Part shown: positions 43,235 through 51,703 of the stretch, one piece after another | How positions within the stretch are numbered: position 1 is the stretch's first letter | Layout: the number at the start of each line of letters is the position of its first letter | NCBI GenBank assembly: GCA_034927685.1 | Contig: JAYFPO010000028.1 | Location: 1 to 64,000 of the forward strand | DNA from: RGIG3159 sp034927685 | GTDB lineage: Bacteria; Bacillota; Clostridia; Oscillospirales; Oscillospiraceae | Direction of reading: 5' to 3' | DNA: 64,000 nucleotides | The notes under the pieces: model-generated | Seen by the model: only the letters and a program-made list of their open reading frames with translations | The model's database searches: none | Told to the model about the DNA's origin: nothing | Position numbers and translations under genes: made by a program

Positions 43235-44218
43235 TCATCCGCCGTGCGCGGTGTCTCCGCACGTCGTCTCCCGCAGAATCAGCCGGCCCTGAAAGGCAAT
43301 TTGACGGGCGGAGCGGACGGCGGGATCGTTGAGGCGGGAGGTCAGAAGCTCCAGCCCGGCGTGGCAGGCCTCCTCCACGCTGCAATGGATCGAGGAGAGC
43401 GGCGGCGTGCAGTGCGACGCCGACTGAATGTCGTTGATGCCGACGACGAACACATCCTCCGGCACCCGCAGCCCATAGCAGCGCAGCGCGTGGATTGCGC
43501 CGATGGCGATTTCATCGTAGGCGGCAAGGATGGCGTCGACCGCGACGCCCTGCCGCAGCATGGTCTCCACGCCGTCCATGCCCGCCGACTCAAAGCGGCT
43601 TTGGCTGATGTGGAGCATCGCCGGCTCCAGCCCGTGCGCAGCCAGCATTCCCGTGGCCGCCTGACCAAACCTGGAGGAAAGCGTCTCGCTGAGGAACGCA
43701 AGTTTCGTCCGCCCCTGGGCCACGAGAAAGTCGATTGCATCCTGCAGCGCGGCGTCGTTGTCGATGTAAACCGAATCCACGCCGGGAATCGCCTGCAGGA
43801 CGCTGACACAGGGTACGGCCAGCCCGCGGAGGTCGCCCGTTCCCGGCACGCAGAGAATGCCGGAGATCCCCTCCATGGAGGCGTATTTTTTGGCGAGCGC
43901 CCGGAGCTTTGCCTGGTCGAAGTCGTAGAGCGCCACGATGGCCGTGCCGCCCAGCGCCTCGATCTCCCGGCAGAGACAACTGACGGCATGGGCATAGTAG
44001 GTGCTGACAATCTCGCAGCAGAGAATCGCCACGTTGGGCGCGTTTTTCTTGGATTCGGCGAAGCGCCGCCGCTTCCGCTGCTCAAAGTAGCCGGTCTCCT
44101 CGGCGACGGCGCGGACGCGGGCCGTGGTCTCGTCGCTGATCTCGTGGCTGTTTTGCAGCGCCTTGGAGACCGTGGAGGGGGAGACGCCGGCAAGCAGCGC
44201 GATTTTTTTCAGTGTCAT
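43235..44218 (-). CDS. LacI-family transcriptional regulator
   Basis: 327 residues. N-terminal helix-turn-helix TLKKIALLAGVSPSTVSKALQNSHEIS, hinge region, and a periplasmic-binding-protein-like domain (AILCCEIVSTYYAHAVSCLCREIEALG onwards; DAILAAYDEIAIGAIHALR near residue 230). The start at 44218 places the HTH at the very N terminus as usual, although no good ribosome site precedes it. It has its own promoter and a 15-base palindrome at the transcription start. It lies next to the FGGY kinase gene and may regulate that sugar locus. Confidence 0.9.
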   Translation of the reverse strand: MTLKKIALLAGVSPSTVSKALQNSHEISDETTARVRAVAEETGYFEQRKRRRFAESKKNAPNVAILCCEIVSTYYAHAVSCLCREIEALGGTAIVALYDFDQAKLRALAKKYASMEGISGILCVPGTGDLRGLAVPCVSVLQAIPGVDSVYIDNDAALQDAIDFLVAQGRTKLAFLSETLSSRFGQAATGMLAAHGLEPAMLHISQSRFESAGMDGVETMLRQGVAVDAILAAYDEIAIGAIHALRCYGLRVPEDVFVVGINDIQSASHCTPPLSSIHCSVEEACHAGLELLTSRLNDPAVRSARQIAFQGRLILRETTCGDTAHGG

Positions 44219-44233
44219 ACGAATTTTTCACGA

Positions 44234-44248
44234 ACTTTCTTTGAAAGT
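44234..44248. promoter_or_regulatory. palindrome downstream of the LacI-type promoter
   Basis: ACTTTCTTTGAAAGT: 6-base arms around a 3-base centre, just after the -10 box of the leftward regulator gene. Candidate autoregulatory operator. Confidence 0.45.
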
Positions 44249-44254
44249 ACTGCA

Positions 44255-44283
44255 AGTATAGCAAAGAATTTCGCGGAAATCAA
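44255..44283 (-). promoter_or_regulatory. promoter of the LacI-type gene at 43235-44218
   Basis: Minus strand TTGATT (44283-44278), 17-base spacer, TATACT (44260-44255). Confidence 0.7.
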
Positions 44284-44447
44284 ACGAAAACAATTCGAAT
44301 TTTTTCGGTTGACGCAAGCCGCGCGAAGCGGCCGCGCCGGCGGGGACGGAAGAATCGCGGAGACGCGCTTCCGGTAAGACAGAGTCGCGCTTGCTGGGCC
44401 CGGACGGGCATCACGCCGGAGGACGCGCGCCGCGCCGCCGTGTTCGG

Positions 44448-44503
44448 AAAACAGGCAGGCAATCCGGGAGAAACCGCAAGGGGTTTCTCCCGGATTGCCT
44501 GCC
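44448..44503 (-). terminator. terminator of the FGGY kinase gene
   Basis: Perfect 22-base-pair stem (44454-44475 with 44482-44503, arms GGCAGGCAATCCGGGAGAAACC and complement), 6-base loop, followed leftward by TTTT. It begins 15 bases after the kinase stop. The rest of 44284-44447 shows nothing I can support. Confidence 0.8.
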
Positions 44504-44518
44504 AGGACGGCGCGGGGG

Positions 44519-45970
44519 TTACATCCGCGCGACGCGCAGCGCCGCGTCGTAGAGCGCGAGGAATTTTTGATATTTGGCCTCATAGACGGGAAGCCCGCGC
44601 GGCTCGTAGCGCCGCGACATGGGGGCGCAGGCGTCGGCGGCGGCGCGGTAAGACGGGAACCGGCCGTCGGAGACGGCGGCGATCATCGCCGCGCCCAGGC
44701 AGGCGGCCTCTTTCTCCGCCGGAACCACCACGGGCAGGCCGGTAATGTCGGCCTGTAACTGGCACCAGACAGGGCTTTTCGCGCCGCCGCCGGTGGCGAT
44801 GATGCGGGAGATCTCAGTGCCCTTTTGGCGGATGTGGTCGCAGTTTTTCCGCAGCATGTAGGCGACGCCCTCCATGACCGCGCCGGCCATGTCATAGACG
44901 TCGTGCTCCTGCCGCAGGCCGAAAAACACGCCGCTGGCGTCCCGGTCAAACTCCGGCGCGTTGGTCCCCACCAGGTAGGGCAAAAACAGCAGGGACCCGG
45001 GCAGCGCCCGCGTCAGCAGCACCCGGTTCATCTCGTCGTAGCCGATGTCCCCCATGCAGGTCCGGCGGAACCACTCCAGGCTGACGCCGCCGCTCTCGGC
45101 GACCGGCAGCATGACGTGCGTATCCGGCAGAAAGCCGTAGTGCATGGCAATGCCGGAATTTCGCGGCGCAGGCTCCGCTGCCATGGCCGTCAGCGCCATG
45201 ACGGTGCCGGTGGAGAGCGTCACGCCGCCCGGCGAGACGTTGCCGGTGCCGATCATCCCGGCAAAGTGGTCCAGCGTGCCGATGTTGACGGCCACGTCCG
45301 TGCCGAGGCCCATCGCGGCCGCCATGGCCGGGGTCAGGCGCCCGACCGCGGTGCACGGCTCCGCCAGCGGCGGAAGCCGGTCCTCCGGGATGCCGACGGC
45401 GTCCAGCATCTCCCGCCAGTAGCGCTTTTGATAGATGTCGAAGTAGAAGGTGAAGGTGGCGATGGACATATCGGCCGCCATCACGCCGGTCAGCTTGTAG
45501 ACGATGTAGTCCTTCAGCAGCAGAAACGCCGCGGTCTTTTGGAAGACGTCCGGGCGGTTGCGCCGGAGCCAGAGAATCTTCGTGGCGGGCCAGGTCGGCA
45601 GCACAGCCTGCTGGCCGGTGACCCGCTCGCACTCGTCCGCCGGGAACCGCGCCGCCAGCTCGGCGCACTCCGCCTGCGACCGCTCGTCCATCCACGAGAT
45701 GGCGTTCATCAGGGCGTTTCCGTCCCGGTCGACGCAGACCAGCGACTCGGCCTGCCCGGTGAAGGCGATCTGCCGGACGCCGGAAAGACCCCGCGCCATG
45801 CGCCCCAGCAGGGCGGTCAGGTCCGCGCAGTATCGCGCCGCGTCGAACTCTACAAAGCCGTTTTCGCGCAAATAGGAGACCGGCATACTCTGCCGGTCGA
45901 TCAGACGCAGGTCGCCGTCATAGACGGCTGCCTTGATGTTGGTGGTGCCGAGATCCACGCCAATGTACAT
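44519..45970 (-). CDS. FGGY-family carbohydrate kinase (xylulokinase-like)
   Basis: 483 residues, normal for the family. The phosphate-binding GVDLGTTNIKAAVYD motif opens the protein, the catalytic aspartate is in IGTLDHFAGMIG (about D245), and the second ATP motif is IIATGGGAKSPVWCQLQADITGLPV. It phosphorylates a ketose or polyol with ATP. It lies downstream of an isomerase-like gene, a usual isomerase-kinase pair for converting an aldose to a ketose phosphate. The ATG at 45970 follows AAGGAGG. An intrinsic terminator sits directly before that ribosome site, so expression relative to the isomerase gene is probably reduced. Confidence 0.92.
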   Translation of the reverse strand: MYIGVDLGTTNIKAAVYDGDLRLIDRQSMPVSYLRENGFVEFDAARYCADLTALLGRMARGLSGVRQIAFTGQAESLVCVDRDGNALMNAISWMDERSQAECAELAARFPADECERVTGQQAVLPTWPATKILWLRRNRPDVFQKTAAFLLLKDYIVYKLTGVMAADMSIATFTFYFDIYQKRYWREMLDAVGIPEDRLPPLAEPCTAVGRLTPAMAAAMGLGTDVAVNIGTLDHFAGMIGTGNVSPGGVTLSTGTVMALTAMAAEPAPRNSGIAMHYGFLPDTHVMLPVAESGGVSLEWFRRTCMGDIGYDEMNRVLLTRALPGSLLFLPYLVGTNAPEFDRDASGVFFGLRQEHDVYDMAGAVMEGVAYMLRKNCDHIRQKGTEISRIIATGGGAKSPVWCQLQADITGLPVVVPAEKEAACLGAAMIAAVSDGRFPSYRAAADACAPMSRRYEPRGLPVYEAKYQKFLALYDAALRVARM

Positions 45971-45983
45971 AGGGTTCCTCCTT

Positions 45984-46024
45984 AAAAAAGGGCCTGCCGC
46001 AAAATCGGGTTTTGCGGCAGGCCC
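45984..46024 (-). terminator. terminator between isomerase-like and kinase genes
   Basis: GGGCCTGCCGCAAAA with its complement (46010-46024 and 45990-46004, 15 base pairs, 5-base loop) followed leftward by six Ts (45989-45984) that merge into the AAGGAGG ribosome site of the kinase gene. It would act as an attenuator of kinase expression. Confidence 0.75.
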
Positions 46025-46033
46025 CGGTTGATT

Positions 46034-47395
46034 CTACAGGACAAGCTCGATCCCTGTGAGCTGACAGAAGTCCCGGACGGCCTCCGTATGGTCGCCGTAG
46101 GCGACGATGGCGTGCTGGCAGGAGACGTTCTGCGCGAACTCCTCGACGGTGCAGGAGTCGGGAAACACCTCAAGGCTGGGGAGCTGCGGCGCGGGATCGT
46201 CCCAGCCGCACTCGTTCCACGGCGCGGGCGTTTTGGCCTCCCCGGTGTAGAGATGCAGCTTATAGTTTCCGTTGAGATAGAGGAGCCGGACGCAGGTGAC
46301 ATAGCCGGTTTTGACCTTCGAGACGTTCAGCAGGGAGGCGCTCAGCAGGCCGAACGCGGCGGGCAGCACGGTGACGTCGCCCTGGGTGGCGGCCTTGGGC
46401 ACAAAGTCCGGCGCGCCAAGCAGCATACTCTTCTCAAAGAATTCGTAGTACTCCAGATAGGGGACAATCTGGCCGGTCAGATATTTCATGATGAGCTGCG
46501 TGACCGCGCCCATGACGTCGTTTTCGGGGATGGTCAGCACGCCGTAGTAGTGCTCCAGCAGCATGAACACCATGGCCGGCGGGAAGTCCAGCAGTTTTTT
46601 CATGCCATCCACGTCGATCAGCGTGACGGCTTCCCAGCCGCGTTCCACAATCTTTTTGCCGATGGCCAGTGCATACTTGACGCCGCTCTCTATGATGCTG
46701 TCGTCGCAGGGCTTTTGGAGCACCCAGTGTTCCCGGATGAACCGGACGCCGGCCGCGACCTCGGCGGGGTCCAGTGTTTCCACATTCCGGACCATCTCCA
46801 GCATCTCAAACGGCTCGACCTCGACGCCGATTTTGCCGCGCATGGAAGCGCCCTCGAATTGCGTGCCGTAGAGCAGCATATCGCGGTAGCCCATGGTGCC
46901 GACCCGGGCGGTGCGCAGGCAGGCCCGCGCGTGGCAGGCGCGGAGGTAGGCGTCGATTCTGTCCATCGGAAGCGGCCTTCCGACCACGCTGTAGACGAAC
47001 TTGAAGGTGTAGCCGAGCGCTTCCAGGGCAGGACGGATGGCGGCGGTGCCTGCCTGGTCGGCGGTGGTGACCAGACGGCCGCGTTCATACCAGCCGCGGA
47101 GGCCCCAGAGCAGCATGGGAATGTGGCGGAAGCGATCCGTGACGCGGATCACGGCATGGGTCGGAATCCAGCCGGCCACGCAGAGAATGAGACATTCCAT
47201 TTGGAACGGCAGCAGCTTCTCCACGGCGGCGTCCGCCGTCCGATAGTCGGCATCGTCGATGACGATGCCGGCGTCCAGCAGCTCAAGATCCAGCTCCGCC
47301 AGGGCGGCGGCGGCCTCGTCATGCTTTAGCTGCAGGCGTTCAAATGGCGTGTTGACTTCGCCGAAACAAAGAAATCCGACCTTTTTTCTCATCAT
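46034..47395 (-). CDS. L-fucose/L-arabinose isomerase-like protein
   Basis: 453 residues of the FucI/AraA-like fold. The N-terminal Rossmann-like part (KKVGFLCFGEVNTPFERLQLKHDEAAAALAELDLELLDAG), the central YGTQFEGASMRGKIGVEVEP and the C-terminal beta region (VRLLYLNGNYKLHLYTGEA) fit sugar isomerases or related epimerases of this group. It probably converts an aldose to the ketose used by the kinase downstream. The tandem ATG at 47395 is used (AGGAG 6 bases upstream) instead of an upstream GTG/ATG-like codon at 47413. Substrate unknown. Confidence 0.83.
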   Translation of the reverse strand: MMRKKVGFLCFGEVNTPFERLQLKHDEAAAALAELDLELLDAGIVIDDADYRTADAAVEKLLPFQMECLILCVAGWIPTHAVIRVTDRFRHIPMLLWGLRGWYERGRLVTTADQAGTAAIRPALEALGYTFKFVYSVVGRPLPMDRIDAYLRACHARACLRTARVGTMGYRDMLLYGTQFEGASMRGKIGVEVEPFEMLEMVRNVETLDPAEVAAGVRFIREHWVLQKPCDDSIIESGVKYALAIGKKIVERGWEAVTLIDVDGMKKLLDFPPAMVFMLLEHYYGVLTIPENDVMGAVTQLIMKYLTGQIVPYLEYYEFFEKSMLLGAPDFVPKAATQGDVTVLPAAFGLLSASLLNVSKVKTGYVTCVRLLYLNGNYKLHLYTGEAKTPAPWNECGWDDPAPQLPSLEVFPDSCTVEEFAQNVSCQHAIVAYGDHTEAVRDFCQLTGIELVL

Positions 47396-47456
47396 AGTGT
47401 TCTCCTGTACCATTGATATCGCGCCCGTGCCGGGCGGCGGCGCTTCCTTCTCCTGT

Positions 47457-47486
47457 TATAGTTCCACAGACCGGGCGAAAAGTCAA
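47457..47486 (-). promoter_or_regulatory. probable promoter of the isomerase-kinase operon
   Basis: Minus strand TTGACT (47486-47481) followed, after about 18-20 bases, by ACTATAAC. Spacing is on the long side, so this may need an activator. Confidence 0.45.
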
Positions 47487-47543
47487 TGCCGCATCCTCCG
47501 AAAAACAGCGCAAAAGAGCGCAACTGGGGCAGGGGGGTTCCCG

Positions 47544-48533
47544 CTATGTGGTCTTGCGCACCACCAGCTTGGGCCGGAGCGCGATCTGCTGGCGGGAGCT
47601 GAGGCGGTTATTCTCGCGCTTCGTCAGCACGTTGATGGCAATGGAGATCATGTCGTCATAGGGGTTGGCGATGGTCGTGATGCCGCCCTCCACATAGCGG
47701 GAGACGGAAATATTGTCGAAGCCGACGATGGCCATGTCCTCGGGGATGCGCAGGCCGCTCTCCCGCAGCGCGTGGATGGCGCCGATGGCCATCTGGTCAT
47801 AGCTGCAAAATACGGCGTCCGGCGGCTTTGGCAGCGCCAGCAGCTCCTTCATGCGCAGATAGCCGCCCGCCTCGGCCCGCTCCTGCCCGGTGCAGATGAA
47901 CTGCGCGTCCGGCTCGAGGTTCTGAAACTTCATCGCCTGCTTGAACACGGTCAGGCGGTTGACGGTCATCTTCTCGCCGATGAAGCCGATATGCTGGTAG
48001 CCCCGCTCCTGCAAATGCTGCACAGCCATGACGATGCCGCTGTATTCGTCCAGATGGATGCAGTCGAAGTCCAGCATGGGGTAGTACTTCGAGGTAATCA
48101 GAATGACGGGGAGGCGGCTGCGCCGGATGGTCCGGACGATCCGCTCGGACATGACCTCCTCGTCGTCCATGACAATCAGCAGGCATTTGACGCGAATCCT
48201 GTGCATGCAGTTGATGGCGTCCACCATTTCACCCGCCTGGAAGCCGGTGACTTTGATGACCGTGGAATAGCCTTTCGCGGCCAGCATATCCTTGCTCATA
48301 TGGACAATTTTCGCGTAGTATTCCGAGATCACCTCCGGCACGATGATGCCGGCGGTATTCCACTCGGGCGTGGTCCTGCCGCCGCGGCCACGGAGGGCAT
48401 AGCCCAGATCCTGGGCCGTCAGCCGGACCTTTTCTTTCATTTCTCCGCTGATTTCGTCGCTGTCGTTCAGCGCCCGGGACACGGTGGAAACGCTGACGCC
48501 GAGCTGCTTCGCAATGTCTTTCAAATTTGCCAT
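47544..48533 (-). CDS. LacI-family transcriptional regulator
   Basis: 329 residues with the helix-turn-helix NLKDIAKQLGVSVSTVSRALNDSDEISGEM at the N terminus and an effector-binding domain (VIKVTGFQAGEMVDAINCM, DAVFCSYDQMAIGAIHALRESGL, VGFDNISVSRYVEGGITTI). The ATG at 48533 follows AAAGGCGG; an upstream in-frame start at 48578 would overlap the -10 box. It lies upstream of the isomerase-kinase genes in the same direction and is their most likely regulator. Confidence 0.92.
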   Translation of the reverse strand: MANLKDIAKQLGVSVSTVSRALNDSDEISGEMKEKVRLTAQDLGYALRGRGGRTTPEWNTAGIIVPEVISEYYAKIVHMSKDMLAAKGYSTVIKVTGFQAGEMVDAINCMHRIRVKCLLIVMDDEEVMSERIVRTIRRSRLPVILITSKYYPMLDFDCIHLDEYSGIVMAVQHLQERGYQHIGFIGEKMTVNRLTVFKQAMKFQNLEPDAQFICTGQERAEAGGYLRMKELLALPKPPDAVFCSYDQMAIGAIHALRESGLRIPEDMAIVGFDNISVSRYVEGGITTIANPYDDMISIAINVLTKRENNRLSSRQQIALRPKLVVRKTT

Positions 48534-48560
48534 CTCTGCCGCACCGCCTTTCTGCCCCTC

Positions 48561-48589
48561 AGTATACCATAAGCGCAATTATCATGCAA
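48561..48589 (-). promoter_or_regulatory. promoter of the LacI-type gene at 47544-48533
   Basis: Minus strand TTGCAT (48589-48584), 17-base spacer, TATACT (48566-48561). Confidence 0.75.
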
Positions 48590-48698
48590 TTAGTAATTCC
48601 GTTGCGCCGCGGACTTTTTCGGGGGTTTCTATTTGCGGGGAGATGGTGTAAAATAGAGAAACGTCCCGGAAGGGGCAGAAAGCATTGGAGGTGACGTC

Positions 48699-50066
48699 AT
48701 GGCGTCTGTGCTCAGGCAAACGGACACCGATATGACAAGCGGCGGCATTGTGCGGCAGCTGATCGTATTTGCCATGCCGCTGCTGATCGGCAATATTTTT
48801 CAGCAGCTCTATAACACGGTGGACAGCGTGGTCGTCGGCAACTACGTCGGCAAGGAGGCGCTGGCGGCCGTGGGCAGCGTCGCGCCGATCATCAATATGC
48901 TGATCGGCCTGTTTTCCGGTCTGGCGGCCGGCGCGGGCGTGGTGATTTCGCAGTACTACGGCGCGCACGACGACCGCCGCGTCCACGACGCGGTCCACAC
49001 CACCATGGCCCTGACGCTGGTGCTCTGCGTGGTGCTGTCGGTGATCGGCGTGTGGATCGTCCCCGCGACACTGCGGATGATGGACACGCCGGAGGACGTG
49101 TTCGCGATGGCCTCGGAGTACCTCACCATCTATTTTGAGGGTTTGGCCGGGCTGCTGCTCTACAATATCGGCGCGGGCATTTTGCGGGCCGTGGGGGATT
49201 CCCGGCGGCCGCTTTATTTTTTGATCTTCTCCGCCCTGACCAATACGGGGCTGGATCTGCTCTTCGTCACGCAGTTTCATATGGGCGTCGCGGGCGTGGC
49301 CATTGCCACGGTCGTCGCCCAGGTGCTCTCGGCGATTCTGGTGCTGGTGGTGCTGACCGCGAGCCGCAGCTCCTATCGGATCATCTGGCGGGATGTCCGC
49401 TTTGACGGTCGGATGCTGCGGCAGACCTGCCGGATCGGGATGCCTTCGGCGATTCAGATGGCCGTTACGTCCTTTTCAAACATCTTTGTGCAGGCCTATA
49501 TCAACCGGTTCGGCTCCGCCTGCATGGCGGGCTGGACCTCCTACGGCAAGATCGACGCCTTTGCGCTGCTGCCGATGATGACGGTCTCCATGGCGGCGAC
49601 CACATTCGTGGGGCAGAACCTCGGCGCAGGCAACGAGGAGCGCGCGCACAGCGGCACAAAGTGGTCCCTGCGGCTGGCCATCGGCATCACGGCGGTGATT
49701 CTGGTGCCCGTCATGGTGTTCGCGCCGCAGATGATCGGCGCGTTCAACCGGGAGCCGGAGGTGCTGCACTACGGCACGCTGTTCGTGCGCGTCATTTCGC
49801 CGTTTTACCTGCTGTGCGCCGTGAACCAGGTTCTGGCCGGGTCCCTGCGCGGCGCCGGCGACACGAAGATCCCCATGTACATTATGCTTGGCTCTTTTGT
49901 GGTCTTCCGCCAGATCTATCTGATTGTGACCTACCGGCTGTTCGGCACGATCCTGCCGGTGGCGCTGGGGTATCCGGTGGGCTGGGTGCTCTGCAGCATT
50001 CTGATTCTGATCTACTACCGGCGGGGCAACTGGGTCCGGCACGGCGTCGTGGACGCGCGGACCTGA
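48699..50066 (+). CDS. MATE-family multidrug/metabolite exporter
   Basis: 455 residues with about twelve membrane segments, the normal MATE size. Typical blocks are IVFAMPLLIGNIFQQLYNTVDSVVVGNYVG near the N terminus, GLFSGLAAGAGVVISQYYGA and the repeat-2 equivalent MMTVSMAATTFVGQNLGAG. It exports drugs or metabolites using a cation gradient. GGAGG precedes the ATG. It stands alone, divergent from the LacI-type gene and convergent with trkH. Confidence 0.93.
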   Translation: MASVLRQTDTDMTSGGIVRQLIVFAMPLLIGNIFQQLYNTVDSVVVGNYVGKEALAAVGSVAPIINMLIGLFSGLAAGAGVVISQYYGAHDDRRVHDAVHTTMALTLVLCVVLSVIGVWIVPATLRMMDTPEDVFAMASEYLTIYFEGLAGLLLYNIGAGILRAVGDSRRPLYFLIFSALTNTGLDLLFVTQFHMGVAGVAIATVVAQVLSAILVLVVLTASRSSYRIIWRDVRFDGRMLRQTCRIGMPSAIQMAVTSFSNIFVQAYINRFGSACMAGWTSYGKIDAFALLPMMTVSMAATTFVGQNLGAGNEERAHSGTKWSLRLAIGITAVILVPVMVFAPQMIGAFNREPEVLHYGTLFVRVISPFYLLCAVNQVLAGSLRGAGDTKIPMYIMLGSFVVFRQIYLIVTYRLFGTILPVALGYPVGWVLCSILILIYYRRGNWVRHGVVDART

Positions 50067-50099
50067 GAATTTCTGGGAGCGCCGAAGGGCCGAATCATA

Positions 50100-50224
50100 A
50101 GCGGAAGCGCGCGTTCCAGAAAGCCGGCAACCCGGTTTTATGGAACGCGCGCTTCCGCTGCGTTTGCCGCCGGCTTGCCGGCGGCAGGCAGGTTGCGTTC
50201 TGCCGCCCTCTGAGGAGGGCGGCA
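50100..50224. terminator. cluster of three hairpins between convergent genes
   Basis: An 18-base inverted repeat (50100-50117 with 50142-50159), a stem TGCCGCCGG/CCGGCGGCA (50165-50186) and a stem TGCCGCCCTC/GAGGGCGGCA (50201-50224) fill the space between the MATE and trkH stop codons. None has a clear T-run; together they probably form a two-way transcription end or repeat element. Confidence 0.5.
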
Positions 50225-50234
50225 TCGGCGCACG

Positions 50235-51689
50235 TTAACGCCGCTTCCAGGCGCTTCCGGAGAACAGCGCCAGAATGGGGTAGATCTCCAGCCGGCCGGC
50301 CAGCATGTCCAGCGTCAGCACCAGCTTCGACAGCACGCCGTAAGTGCCGTAGTTGCTGATGGGGCCGACGGCCTCCAGGCCGGGGCCGATGTTGTTGAAG
50401 CAGGCGAGCACCGCGGCAAAGTTCGTGGTGAGGGAGAAGTCCTCCAGGCACAGCACAAGAAAGCTGAGCGTCACGATCACCACATACGCGGCCAGATAGG
50501 CGCTGGTGTTGGTGAGAATCCGCTCGTCGACGACCCGCCCGTTCAGCCGGACCACCTGCACCTTTTGCGGATGCAGCGCCTGCTGGACGTTGCGCCGCAG
50601 GGTCTTGAACAGAAGAACGAGACGGCCGCATTTGATGCCGCCGCCCGTGCTCCCGCCGCAGGCGCCAACGACCATCAGCGTCAGCAGGATGGCCTTGGAA
50701 AAGGTCGGCCACAGATCAAAATCCACGGTGGCGTAGCCGGTTGTGGTCATGATGCTGGACACCTGAAAGGCCGCGTGGTGCAGGGAAGCGCCGATCGTTT
50801 CAAAGTCGGCGCGGATATTGATGGCGATCAGCAGGGTTGAGGCGGCCGCAATGCCCAGATACAGCCGCAGCTCCTCGTCGCGCAGCACGCTCCTGACGCG
50901 GCGGCACAGCAGCAGATAGTAGCAGCTGAAATTCACGCCGAACAGCAGCATGAATACGGTACAGACGGTCTGCAGGTAGGGACTGTAGCCGGCGAGGCTG
51001 TCGTTCTTGACGCTGAAGCCGCCGGTACCGGCGCAGCCGAAGGCTGTGCAGAGGGATTCAAACAGCGACATCCGCCCGGCAACCAGAAACAGGACGTTGA
51101 GAATGGTCAGGACGAGATAGATCAGGTAGAGAATGGCCGCGGTTCGCTTCATCCGGGGCACGAGCTTGCCGACATCCGGGCCGGGGCTTTCGGCGCGGAG
51201 CAGATGCAGCGTGTAGCCGCCGCCGCGGCCGCTGTCCGGCATGACCGCCAGCACAAAGACCAGCACGCCCATGCCGCCCAGCCAATGGCTGAAGCTGCGC
51301 CAGAAGAGGATGCCGCGCGGCAGATGCTCGACCTCCGGCAGGATGGAGGCGCCGGTGGTGGTGAAGCCGGAGACAATCTCAAACAGCGCGTCGATGTAGT
51401 TGGGGATGGCGCCGGAGAGCACGAAGGGCAGGCAGCCCAGCAGGCTCATGGCAATCCAGCCGAAGCCCACGCAGAACATCCCGTCGCGGGCGTAGAAGTT
51501 CTTTTCCGCGCGGCGGCAGAGGGCGTAGAGCAGCAGCGCCGAAAGCGCGATGATCCCCATGGACACGGCAAAGGCGCTGGCCGCCGCGCCGTCGCCGTCG
51601 GCGAGGCAGAGCAGAAACGCCGGGATCATGAAAATCGCTTCCACCGCCAGAACCAGAGCGAGGATGCGCCCGATCATTTTATAGTTCAT
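50235..51689 (-). CDS. trkH: TrkH/KtrB-type potassium uptake channel subunit
   Basis: 484 residues with about ten membrane segments and four P-loop pore segments recognisable by FTTTGASIL, AFGCAGTGGFS, IMTTTGYATVDF and CFNNIGPGLEAVGP. GACGGSTGGGIKCGR is a typical block near the third pore. It conducts K+ inward. The ATG at 51689 has GGGGG upstream and lies 14 bases after the trkA stop. The gene forms an operon with the regulatory subunit upstream. Confidence 0.94.
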   Translation of the reverse strand: MNYKMIGRILALVLAVEAIFMIPAFLLCLADGDGAAASAFAVSMGIIALSALLLYALCRRAEKNFYARDGMFCVGFGWIAMSLLGCLPFVLSGAIPNYIDALFEIVSGFTTTGASILPEVEHLPRGILFWRSFSHWLGGMGVLVFVLAVMPDSGRGGGYTLHLLRAESPGPDVGKLVPRMKRTAAILYLIYLVLTILNVLFLVAGRMSLFESLCTAFGCAGTGGFSVKNDSLAGYSPYLQTVCTVFMLLFGVNFSCYYLLLCRRVRSVLRDEELRLYLGIAAASTLLIAINIRADFETIGASLHHAAFQVSSIMTTTGYATVDFDLWPTFSKAILLTLMVVGACGGSTGGGIKCGRLVLLFKTLRRNVQQALHPQKVQVVRLNGRVVDERILTNTSAYLAAYVVIVTLSFLVLCLEDFSLTTNFAAVLACFNNIGPGLEAVGPISNYGTYGVLSKLVLTLDMLAGRLEIYPILALFSGSAWKRR

Positions 51690-51703
51690 GTTCAGGCCCC
51701 CGG

